DNA from: Adineta ricciae
Taxonomy: Eukaryota; Rotifera; Eurotatoria; Adinetida; Adinetidae
Direction: 5' to 3'
NCBI GenBank assembly: GCA_905250025.1
Contig: CAJNOJ010000042.1
Coordinates: forward strand, 480,227 to 544,226
Length of the DNA: 64,000 bases
This document shows, piece by piece, positions 24,425-35,590 of this stretch. The notes under the pieces were generated by a model, which saw only the letters and a list, made by a program, of their open reading frames with translations, searched no databases and was not told the DNA's origin. The position numbers were made by a program, and so were the translations under genes. Numbering within the stretch: the stretch's first letter is position 1; the number at the start of each line of letters is the position of its first letter.

Positions 24425-27400
24425 CTAATTACAAAAAACACCATCAAGCCACACACCATCTTCTGCAGTACCGTTACTGAAAGTCATTTCACCACTTCCA
24501 TGCATCTTATCGTCTTTCCATTGTCCCGCGCGCTATTCATTTATCACATCGAGTGAATCATATCACTCGACCCAGTTGTTCACAGTCAACACGCTAGTCA
24601 TTTGTGAACAGATTCCCTCGTAACTACTACCATCAGCGAAGATAAAAATACCATAGCCTGTTCTTTTGTCTTCGATCCAATCACCATTGTATACGTCGAA
24701 CTGTCCGTTCGGTTCTGGAGGCCATGTGAACGTGCCTGTCCCATGCATCTTATCGTGTTTCCAATCGCCCGCACGCTATTCATTTATCACATCGAGTGAA
24801 TCATATCACTCGGTTCACTTCTTCGCAGTCAACACGCTAGTCATTTGTGAACAGATTCTCTCGTAACGCCTACCATCAGCGAAGATAAAAATACCGTGAC
24901 CTGTTCTTTTGCCTTCGACCCATCCACCAGTGTATGTGTTTGACTTTCCGTTCGGTTCTGGAGGCCATGTGACCGTGCCTCTCCCATGTTTCTTACCGTC
25001 TTTGAATTCTCCCGCACGCTATTCATTTATCACATCGAGTGAATCATATCACTCGGTTCAGTTCTTCGCAGTGAACACGCTAGTCATTTCTCAACAGATT
25101 ACCTCGTAACGGCTCCCATCAGCAATGATTTGAACACCGTGACCTGTTCTTTTGTCTTCCACCCAATCACCCGCACGCTATTCACTTATCACATGGAGTG
25201 AATCATATCACTGGGCCCAGTTGTTCACAGACAACACGCTAGTGATTTGTCAACAGATTCTCTCGTAACGCCTACCATCAGCGAAGATAAAAATACCGTG
25301 ACCTGTTCTTTTGTCTTCGGTCCACCCACCAGTGTATGTATTTGACTTTCCGTTCGGTTCTGGAGGCCACGTGAACGTGCCTGTCCCATGTTTCTTACCG
25401 TCTTTGAACTCTCCCGCACGCTATTCATTTATCACATCGAGTGAATCATATCGCTGGGTTCAGTTATTCACAGTGAACACGCTAGTCATTTGTCAACAGA
25501 TTCTCTCGTAACGGCTACCATCAGCGAAGATAAAAATACCGTGGCCTGTTCTTTCGTTTTCGATCCAATCACCATTGTAGGTGTCGAACTTTCCGTTTCG
25601 TTCTGGAGCCCATGTGAACGTGCCTCTCCCATGCATCTTACCGTGTCTCCAATCACCCTCGTAACGCCTACCATCGGCGAAGATAAAAATACCGTGGCCT
25701 GTTCTTTTGTCTTCCATCCAATCACCATTGTATGTGTTTGACTTTCCGTTGGGTTCTGGAGGCCATGTGAACCTGCCTGTTCCATGTTTCTTATCGTCTT
25801 TGTATTGTCCCGCACGCTATTCATTTATCACATCGAGTGAATCATATCACTCGGTTCAGTTCTTCGCAGTGAACACGCTAGTGATTTGTGAACAGATTCC
25901 CTCGTAACGGTCACCATTAGCGAAGATATAAACACCGTGACCTGTTCTTTTACCTTCGACCCATCCACCAGTGTACGTGTTTGACTTTCCGTTCGGTTCT
26001 GGAGGCCATGTGACCGTGCCTGTCCCATGTTTCTTATCGTCTTTCCATTGTCCCACACGCCATTCATTTATCACATCGAGTGAATCATATCGCTTGGGTT
26101 CAGTTGTCCAGAGTGAACACGCTAGTCATTTGTGAACAGAGCCTCTCATAACGGTCACCATTAGCGAAGATATAAACACCGTGACCTGTTCTTTTACCTT
26201 CGACCCATGCACCAGTGTATGTGTTTGACTTTCCGTTTGGTTCTGGAGCCCATGTGTACGTGCCTTTTCCATGCATCTTATCGTCTTTCCATTGTCCCAC
26301 ACGCCATTCATTTATCACATCGAGAGAATCATATCACTCGGTTCAGTTGTTCACAGTGAACACGCTACTGATTTGTGAACAGATTCTCTCGTAACGCCTA
26401 CCATCAGCGAAGATAAAAATACCATGACCTGTCATTTTGTCTTCCATCCAATCACCATTGTATGTGTTTGACTTTCCGTTCGGTTCTGGAGCCCATGTGA
26501 ACGTGCCCTTCCCATGTTTCTTATCGTCTTTCCATTGTCCCGCACGCTATTCATTTATCACATCGAGAGAATCATATCACTCGGTTCAGTTCTTCGCAGT
26601 GAACACGCCACTGATTTGTGAACAGATTCTCTCGTAACGCCTACGATCAGCGAAGATATGAACACCATGGCCTGTTCTTTTGTCTTCCATCCAATCACCA
26701 TTGTATGTGTCGAACTTTCCGTTCGGTTCTGGAGGCCATGTGAAGGTGCCTGTCCCATGTTTCTCACCGTCTTTCCATTGTCCCGCACGCTATTCATTTA
26801 TCATATCGAGTGAATCATATCGCTGGGTTGAGTCGTTCGCAGTGAACACGCTAGTGATTTGTGAACAGAGTCTCTCGTAACGCCTACCATCAGCGAAGAT
26901 AGAAATACCATGGCCTGTTCTTTCGTTTTCGATCCAATCACCATTGTAGGTGTCGAACTTTCCGTTTCGTTCTGGAGCCCATGTGAACGTGCCCTTCCCA
27001 TGTTTCTTATCGTCTTTCCATTGTCCCACACGCCATTCATTTATCACATCGAGAGAATCATATCACTCGGTTCAGTTGTTCACAGTGAACACGCTAGTGA
27101 TTTGTGAACAGAGTCTCTCGTAACGCCTACCATCAGCGAAGAGTTGAACACCGTGACCTGTTCTTTGGTCTTCGGCCCATCCACCAATGTATGTGTGGAA
27201 CTTTCCGTTCGATTCCGGGGCCCATGTGAAGGTGCCCTTCCCATGCATCTTATCGTCTTTCCATTGTCCCGCACGCTATTTATTTATCACATCGAGAGAA
27301 TCATATCACTCGGTTCAGTTGTTCACAGTGAACACGCTACTGATTTGTGAACAGATTCTCTCGTAATCCCCACCGTCAGCGTAGATAAAAATACCATGAC

Positions 27401-27578
27401 CTGTCATTTTGTCTTCCATCCAATCACCATTGTATGTGTTTGACTTTCCGTTCGGTTCTGGAGGCCATGTGAACGTGCCCTTCCCATGTTTCTTATCGTC
27501 TTTCCATTGTCCCGCTCGCTATTCATTTATCACATCGAGAGAATCATATCACTCGGTTCAGTTATTCACAGTGAACAC
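24425..27578 (-). repeat. Tandem array of 243-base MORN exon-intron units
   Basis: Donor points (AACAC|GCTA on the + strand) recur at about 24590, 24834, 25077, 25237, 25477, 25872, 26115, 26359, 26602, 26845, 27091, 27334 and 27577. Spacing is 240-246 bases except one short unit (about 160) and one long unit (about 395, two MORN pairs fused without an intron near 25650). Both exon and intron parts are conserved between units, so duplication acted on genomic DNA. Confidence 0.9.
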
Positions 27579-28667
27579 GCTAGTGATTTGTGAACAGAGT
27601 CTCTGGTAACGCCTACCATCAGCGAAGAGTTGAACACCGTGACCCGTTCTTTTGTCTTCGGCCCATCCACCAATGTATGTGTGGAACTTTCCGTTCGATT
27701 CCGGGGCCCATGTGAACGTGCCCTTCCCATGTTTCTTCTCGTCTTTCCATTGTCCCTCGTAACGGTCACCATTAGCGAAGATACGAACACTGTGACCTGT
27801 TCGTTTGTTTCGGACCCAGTCATCGGTTGCAAAATTCATTTTTCCTGTAGCATGTTTTTTGCCATCTTTCATTTCTCCTTCGTTTGTGTTTTCAGGCATG
27901 TCATTGTAGGTGTCAGTTAGCGCTGGTGGAGGCTGACTAAACTGATGAATCATGTTTGAGTCGGGAATTGACATTGCATGGAGGGAGTTCGATAGCTGTC
28001 CGTGATGGTTGTCATTATCGGTTATTTCTTGAAGATGAACTAGATGCATGGACGCTTGATCTAATGGATCAGATAGAACGCGAAGTCGTGTGCCGGGACA
28101 TAGAATAACTTCATGTTCGCTTGGATAATTGGTGTAATGAGATATATCTTTGCCGTTCACTGCTTCGATCAAGAAAAGTGTGGAGTCTGGCCCAAGAAAG
28201 TCTTTCAGAACTTTGATGGAAGTTGAACATGAGCTAATAGTCCACCAAGTAAATTCATCATTCTGCTGAAAACTCTTTGTTACATCTTGCGGAACACCAC
28301 GCCACAGATTTTGGCGAACGGTTGGCAGCTTTTGTGTAGCTGAGTCAAACAGTTTCAAATAACCAAACCATGGTTTTAGTGTCGATCGGTCCTCCGCACG
28401 AAGTGAGTGGTTGAGTATGTGGTAGAAACTGTTTTGTCCCCAGTCCATTGTATAAAGAAAAACAGCAGCTGACTCATCTCGTGTCAATCCATGTTCGGAT
28501 GGGAAATGGCATGCGCTCTTAGCTATTTTAGCAAAACGGTCTAACTGATGAACTTTTGGAATAAGAGGCTCTATCGCTTTCAGTAAAGGTAACAGTTCAT
28601 GAGCTAAATAACCATAAACAGGAGGTACTCGTTTTGATGTTGATTCGATATTAGTAAAACGTTGCAT
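24425..28667 (-). CDS. ADP-ribosyltransferase fused to a long MORN-repeat array
   Basis: The first exon (27579-28667, 363 codons) encodes an arginine-type ADP-ribosyltransferase domain (about 1-205): catalytic R in NLWRGVP, S in TISSCSTS, and an E-x-E in PSEHEVILCPG, the R-S-E signature of NAD-dependent mono-ADP-ribosyltransferases. MORN repeats start near residue 265 (GDRYEGQWKDEKKHGKGTF). Downstream, about thirteen near-identical 243-base units each hold a 61-codon exon (RAGQWKDDKKHGTGTFTW ... GDRYEGICSQITS) and a 60-base GTGTTC...AATAG intron, all phase 0. The final exon ends GSGEMTFSNGTAEDGVW ... GVFCN and stops at 24425. If the introns are not spliced the protein ends at 27558 after 369 residues. 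MORN arrays bind membranes or scaffold proteins; coupling to ADP-ribosylation is inferred. Confidence 0.75.
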
Positions 28668-29619
28668 ATTATACTAAATCGGAAGAATAGAAATACAAAC
28701 TGGTGATTAAAAATGATGACCGAAAGAAATTTTCGCAAGTGATAAACGTGTTATCTCTTTGATAAAATAAGAAAGAAGAAAAAGATGTATTGTGTCTGCG
28801 AATTTATAACTCACTTACATATCTTCAACGGTGACTTATAAGCTCGTGAGAGAGATAGCTATCTACTGTTTAAGATAAGGAAAGAAGAAACTATTTTGGA
28901 AAGAATTTCTGTCGTAATTCGCAAACAATGATAGGATGATATCAAAAGAGAACACATAAAGCTCATCTAAAATTATCATTAGCTCGAAAGTTTAGTAAAA
29001 ATTTGATCTCAAGCATTTATGTTTGTAAAACTCAACAAAATTGTCGAAAAACTATCACAACACAGATTCTTTTTCCTATCAAAATTAGTCAGAAAAATCG
29101 GAAATTTCAGATAATTGCAAACTCCTACGAATGTTGAAAACTAATTTTTATTCAATATTTTAGTAGTCGACTCACGTTGAGAGTTTAACATTCTTCTTAT
29201 TTGTAGATTCTCCTGAAAAATGTCGATAAAGTGACACTACTTTCAACGTATTTTTTTCGATTTTTCAACATCTCTTTCAGTACAACCTATTTTTGTGAGA
29301 TAGTACCGTGATGTGTTCTATGTACAGTATCCAAACCGATGTAGTATCAAATTCTCTCGTTAGAACCGGTCAGCAAAGTATTGAAGTAAAAACTAAATAT
29401 TTTGTATGATGATATTTTTACCATCGTTGCCTAGATGGCAATTCTTAATGAATGATCCTGACATATAGCAACCTTGTTCGCAGGGCATCTACGGACAGAA
29501 ATAAAAAATAATGATTCGTTGATGTGTTTGCACAGAACGCAAAAAAATATGAGAGCTATCGCTTATTGCTGTTGTTTTTCATTTAAAGAGAAAAAAAAAC
29601 AATACGATAACATTCTACG
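28668..29619. other. Shared upstream region of two divergent ADP-ribosyltransferase genes
   Basis: About 950 AT-rich bases between start codons facing away from each other. I see no coding segment or clear TATA box, only AT-rich sequence. Confidence 0.6.
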
Positions 29620-30732
29620 ATGCCTATGGATGAAGCGAAAAAAAAATTGTTGTATGATGCATGTTCCGGCAACGACTATGAAACTTTTATAGGGAACTGG
29701 GATATTTCCGAAATTGATACTGCTCTAGATGACCAAGGCAACACCGCTTTACACATTGCAGCGTCTCATGATCATGCAGATCTTGTTCGTTTCTTGTTAC
29801 TTTGCCATGCAAGTCCAACAAAGAGGAATAATGAAGAAAAAACTCCAGAAGAAATGGCATCAGATGATGAAATTAAGGAGATGTTCAAAGCTGAGATTCG
29901 ACCATCGCCGACAACTGAAGCTGAGAACCGTTTTGTTGGCAATCCGGACGAGTTAGAACCAATCGAATGGTTGGATTCGTATAATAATGCTTATCGAATC
30001 GCGTACGAAAATCACGAACACATGAAACGATGGATAACTCGCGTACCGTTGAGAAAATTGCTAGACGAACTCAGAAACAATTATATTCAGAAGATGAAAT
30101 TCTCGACCGATGGTAATCTAGAAAAAATAATCGAATTTATCGACGAAGCCATCAAGAAGAACGATTTAATTAAACTGATTACCCTCTATACGAATCCTAT
30201 ACCCTTTTGTTCAAGATTAAATGAAGATTTGGCTAAACTGGGATCAGATTTTCGTTTCGTTAGTACACAATTAGATTCTCCAGACAATGAGGCACCAAAA
30301 GACCTTGGTCAATACATATTCGCCTCGCTTCTTGTTAATCACCAAGCCTTTCGACGTTTTCAAAAGACTGCAAAAACATATCGTGGAATGAATGTATATG
30401 AGCAAGATTTGAAAGAGTATGCGGAAAACAAAATCGTCATTACTCGTTCATTTCTTTCAACATCGAAAAAACGCTCAGTTGCGGAAATCTATTTAGGATT
30501 CGAAGATTCGGCTAAGGGTCCAGCAGTTATGTGCATTTATAATGTTTCTAATCCTCGTTCAAGTCTTCACATTCAAAGATATAGCCGATTTCCTATAGAA
30601 GCAGAAGTATTGATTGTACCATTTGTTGCCTTCAAAATCACATCGGTGAAAAAAGAAATTGTAAAAAGAGCTGGAAAAGACCAAACACTAACAACAATCG
30701 AATTGGTGGAATGTGAACAAAATCCGAAATGA
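29620..30732 (+). CDS. Ankyrin-repeat ADP-ribosyltransferase, single exon
   Basis: 370 residues without introns. Residues about 5-95 carry ankyrin-type repeats (DDQGNTALHIAASHDHADLV, SPTKRNNEEKTPEEMA). Residues about 105-365 form an ADP-ribosyltransferase-like domain with R in TYRGMNVYE, S in TRSFLSTSKK, and E-x-E in PIEAEVLIVPF, consistent with an arginine-type active site. The start ATG at 29620 is followed at +6 by a second in-frame ATG. It is divergently arranged with the MORN-fused transferase; the two differ in partner domain, so they are not simple duplicates. Being intronless among intron-rich neighbours suggests retrocopying or acquisition from outside, but sequence alone does not decide. 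Likely cytosolic since no signal peptide or membrane segment is visible. Confidence 0.85.
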   Translation: MPMDEAKKKLLYDACSGNDYETFIGNWDISEIDTALDDQGNTALHIAASHDHADLVRFLLLCHASPTKRNNEEKTPEEMASDDEIKEMFKAEIRPSPTTEAENRFVGNPDELEPIEWLDSYNNAYRIAYENHEHMKRWITRVPLRKLLDELRNNYIQKMKFSTDGNLEKIIEFIDEAIKKNDLIKLITLYTNPIPFCSRLNEDLAKLGSDFRFVSTQLDSPDNEAPKDLGQYIFASLLVNHQAFRRFQKTAKTYRGMNVYEQDLKEYAENKIVITRSFLSTSKKRSVAEIYLGFEDSAKGPAVMCIYNVSNPRSSLHIQRYSRFPIEAEVLIVPFVAFKITSVKKEIVKRAGKDQTLTTIELVECEQNPK

Positions 30733-32004
30733 AGTATGTCAAGTAACCTTTGAATTTGTGTACAATGTGTTTTGTGATATTTCAATTGCATTAGAAGTTT
30801 AATAGAACGCAATTTAGTTCGCTTAGGAAAACATGTACCATGATTGATTTACATACTGTGGAAACTTCTGTTGCAGTTTCAAGCAATTAATTATTTTTAA
30901 ATGCTTAGAAACTAGCAATAGCTTTGTAACGTCAGTGGATTTTTTATTTTTCGAAATAAAGTGTTGTCAATGAGTGAATAAATCACTAGTTTTAGGATTC
31001 CGTAACCAAAGTGGCTGAATGACTATTCGATTGAAATCAAGTTCATATTATCGGGATTGCCTGTTTGATTGGAACCGTTTGCACTTCTTGTCATAGAACA
31101 TAGTTTTCATAGATTAACATACCTATTGATAGAATGTCGACACAAATGTCGATCGCCGCAGAATAACACACAATGACAATGAAGAGTTTTGTACATGAAC
31201 ATTCAACTACCGGCGATTGTTAAGTTGATTTCACAAGAATTTATTTTCTTTAATATTCAAACAATGTCTTGATAACGAAGATACAATTAACGTTTCTGAT
31301 ATATTCTACTGTTTACATGACTTCTCAGTCGTTATATCCGTCTGCGACAACACATCTATTCAGGAAGTCGTCCGTTTAGGATTCGATGATTGAAACGACA
31401 GCAAAAATGACCTCGGAATATACATAAATGTGTGAGACTAAATCTTCGTAGGCGGCCAAACTGTTGGACAAGCAAAGACAAACTTCCGACATAATCTTAT
31501 TCGTCGTGTGTATTTTATCGAAATTGTCTATTTACCCAATACTACAACGTTTACCGGGGCACTAAATTCATAAAAAGAAGAAGAAGTACTACTACCATGT
31601 TTCCATGTTCGCCGTGTCATTTAGTTTTCTCGACGTCAATCACGATCGTAAATCGTCGTTCGATGTGTTGTTTCAGTAGAGCGATTTTCTTTTGTATTTA
31701 TCTTTCTACACAATAATAAAGACCAGCGAGAAAAACTAGTAGGAACTTTAATCAGTTTTCTTTTATTTCTCTCATATAATGCCAATATGCCATCATTTTA
31801 TTGATGATGCTGATGATAAGAAGCGGAAAACGTTCAAGTACCTGTCTCTGCCAAATATACAATAAGAAAGGAAAAGAAAAGCTAACGAAGGTTATTGGTA
31901 ATCAGAGAAATGTTTTTCAAGAATAACGAACGAAGATTGAGAGAGAAGAGGAGAAGAACAAGAAATCAACTCATCATTAATTGAACATTGGCGAACAGAG
32001 AAAC
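30733..32004. other. Intergenic, nothing recognised
   Basis: AT-rich spacer with an AATAAA-type signal near 30955 probably serving the ankyrin gene. No frame with a recognised domain. Confidence 0.6.
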
Positions 32005-35000
32005 ATGGATAAAAGTATAGGAACATTATATCATAAACTAACAAATTTCTTCCATACGAATACTTCAACATCATCATCTTCGACTGCATCGTCCACAAGT
32101 ACATCAATTCCGATTTCGACATTTTTTGATCGATTAATTCCATCTACATCAAATGTTCATACACCAGCTATCCATCGACGTCGTAATACTCCGCTTCTTT
32201 CTCGTCAAATATCAATTAAAACAAATGATCATCAATTCCCATCGCAAACATATTCAGCTTACATTCAGAAAAAACCATCAATTAAAACTCCCAAACAACA
32301 CTATTCAGAGTAAGGAGGTTTTTTTGCATCTTGATGTTTCGCGTCTTCTCTCCTGTACTAGAATTCGACTAATGATAAACGAAAGAAAATTATTCGAATT
32401 CTTTACAAACGTTTGCTTCTAAAATAAAAGGATTGATTCTATTCCAGACTCGAGAATGAAGACTTTGCATTTTGACTGCTGTATTTAGTACTGGTGAAGA
32501 ACGAACGAGCGATCAGTCATTGAACTATACATCACCATCGTCTCAATATCAGCACGAAACGAAAGCACCTACGCCTGGAATGGACGATGCAGAATTTCGT
32601 CGGCGTGGAAAAGAAATGGTTGATTACATCGCCGATTATTTACTTCACATCAGGTAGATTGAACAGAACGGTATCAAAGTTTTGCACAATTCCATTTTGT
32701 CCACTCATAGTGATCGACGAGTGACGCCGGAAGTTGAACCGGGCTATTTGCGATTCATGTTACCGAAAACTGCGCCAGAAAAAAGTGAAAAATGGGATGA
32801 TATCATGCAAGATGTCGAGCAAGCAATCATGCCCGGAATAACACATTGGCAACATCCACGTTTTCATGCGTATTTTCCGGCGGGCAATAGTTACCCATCG
32901 ATTCTTGGCGAAATGCTCTCTGCTGGCCTTGGTATCGTTGGCTTTTCGTGGGCGGCCAGTCCAGCGTGTACAGAATTAGAAACGATCATGTTAGATTGGA
33001 TCGGTAAGGAGAACATGCTACTGATTTTGAATCGAACCTGTTATTGATTAGGTCGTATGATGTCATTGCCTGTTGCTTTTCTACCCTTTGATCCTCATCA
33101 GCATTATAAAGATAGTGACGATTCATCGTTTTCTCAAACCGACGATGACGATGATGAGTCGAGCGAGGATCGCTCTGTTGGCAACGATGATGAACTTTTT
33201 ATAAAAAAACAAACTGATCATATTGGTGGCGGTGTCCTTCTCGTAAAGAATCTCTCTGATTCACTGAAAGAAACGCTGTATTTATTGTGTTGTTTCATAG
33301 GGTTCAGCAAGCGAATGTATTCTCGTCGCTATGTTGGCCGCTCGAACAAAGAAAATCACCAGCAAACGACAAAGTGATCCACTGATGGAAGATGGGCAAA
33401 TTCTCGCACGATTGGTTTGTTACACATCGAAACTAGTAAGCTGTCCTCGAATATCCAATATATTGTTAAGAGGTACAGTATTTATGTTTAGGCACATTCA
33501 TGCGTCGAAAAGGCTGGATTGATTGCGATGGTTCGCGTTCGTCAATTGGCAGTTGATGAACACTTTTCACTACGAGGTAAAACACTGGAAGATTCTATTC
33601 GAGCTGATAAGGAAAATGGTTTAATACCCTTTCTGGTATGTAAAAACTGATAATTGTTTTTCTGAGGTGGTGTTCTATTTTTAGGTGTCAGGTACACTGG
33701 GTACAACATCCTGTTGTTCGTATGATAATCTGAAAGAAATCGGTGAAATATGTCAACGTGAAGAACTTTGGTTTCATGTTGATGGCGCTTATGCTGGCAG
33801 TGCATTTATTTGTGAAGAATATCGTTATATTATGGAAGGTCTTCAAGTAGGATAAGTTTCTGTTTCCTATTCAACCATTGTATCCATTCTTTTCTGGCCT
33901 ATTGTAGTATGCAGATTCATTCAATACAAATCCAAATAAATGGTTACTAATGAACTTCGATTGTTCATGCTTCTGGTAATTTCTTGTCGCATTATGTTCC
34001 TTCGTTCAGCTGTATGTGTTGCCTGGTAATAGGGTTCGCGACAAGTTCGCGTTGATCAATGCTATGTCAGTTGATCCACTCTATTTACAACATAAACATG
34101 CTCAACAAGCAGTTGATTATCGAGTAAAATGATTAGTAACGGTCGTGATATAATTCCATTGTTACTTTCTCTGCATATGTTTTAGCATTGGGGTGTTGCA
34201 TTGAGTCGCCGATTTCGTGCACTTAAACTTTGGTTTACAATCCGAAGCTATGGCGTTGAAGGTCTACGACATTACATTCGAGAAGTATGAAATTTCGTCA
34301 TTTTTTCTGATCCTATTGGATCTGTTTTCTGTCTTCATTTAGCATTGTCGTTTAGCGAAAGTATTTGAATTATTACTTAGTGCAGATCCTCGTTTCGATA
34401 TTATTGGTGATGTTACTCTAGGTCTTGTTTGTTTTCGTTTGAAAGTAATTAGTCGCATTATTCTTGGTGTTCTATTCACTTCTGAGCAAATCTTTGAAAT
34501 TCTAGGGTAGTAACAAATTGAGTCAAAAATTACTCTTATCTCTCAACGATTCCGGTCAAATTCATATGGTTCCATCGATGGTCAACGATTTATACATTAT
34601 TCGTTTTGCTGTTTGTGCTAAACATGCCACAGATGATGATATGCATGTTGCTTTTCATGTAATACAAGAGCACGCAGATAATGTCATTACTGAGTATCGT
34701 GTTCAACGTGCCGGACGACAATCAGCATCCGCTGATTCACTAGAAGCTGCTTTGAAACAAGCATCAATAACGAGTCTTGAGCGAGAAATAACACCATCGC
34801 ATGATAGAGTCGTTTTAGAAGCACCAATCGAAGTGACAAACTATCCAATTCCAAAATTTCGAGTAAACAACTAAATAAACAAAGTAAAGATGTTTCGAAC
34901 TTATTTTCTTTTAGTCTAATACTATCACAACAATGACGCCACATCATCGTGTCACGTTTGAAAAGCCAATAGCTAACCTTCTGAAAGAGAAACGGTCGCG

Positions 35001-35232
35001 TCCAATGTTTGTTCGTATGGTATCAGATGCAAAGCTCTATAATCCTAAACGAACTAATCCGCAATTATCACGTCAATCATCACTAGTCACACCGCGAGGA
35101 CGAAAACGAATTCAAAGTGAGCTGGGTAACCATGCTACACGATCGTCGAGCGAACGATACCTCTCACGTACAGTCAGTATTCTCGAAACCGTCAATTCTG
35201 ATGAAGGTGAACTTGATGATATCAAACAATAA
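32005..35232 (+). CDS. PLP-dependent histidine/aromatic amino-acid decarboxylase
   Basis: Group II decarboxylase making histamine, tyramine, dopamine or serotonin; substrate not decidable by eye. Exons 32005-32309, 32489-32653, 32711-33003, 33052-33242, 33301-33435, 33492-33635, 33685-33846, 33908-33975, 34033-34123, 34186-34284, 34343-34444, 34506-34862, 34915-35232; 809 residues in frame. Core: [87 protein letters not shown], and PLP lysine in [19 protein letters not shown] and the long C-terminal extension recall histidine decarboxylase. Oddities: a 130-residue Ser/Thr-rich N-terminal extension ([12 protein letters not shown]) and a 45-residue acidic insert ([16 protein letters not shown]) before the GGGVLL motif. 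Confidence 0.87.
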
Positions 35233-35590
35233 AAGTCGATGTTTTCCTATTCAATGTTTGTCTTGTCTGTCAATATTCATGTTTGTTACTTACTCTCAAA
35301 ACAATTCGTCGTATTTAATCATTCTTTGAAATAAATCTACTTTTCGACAACTGTTTTTTCTTTCGTTCGCAAACACACGATACATACAACACCGAAAAGC
35401 ACACAATATTGATCATCTGTCTCAATCGAATAGTATACAATCATCTTGATTAAAGTAAGAAAAAGAGAAAACATGTTCGTATAAATAAACAATAAGATAT
35501 AGAAAAGAAAGAAAACATATAAATTAAGTGGTTCAGTCGCTTTTGAGATGAAATATCTGATTTTTGATAGACATCGAACATATTCGACAA

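Noticed and set aside
24588..27580. Evenly spaced repeats that could suggest a CRISPR array
   Set aside because: Units are 243 bases, both halves are conserved between units, and they encode MORN motifs with splice-like boundaries in a eukaryotic gene; there are no unique spacers.
24666..27920. Many + strand open frames over the MORN array
   Set aside because: They are antisense shadows of the repeated MORN exons with no homology or splice logic of their own.
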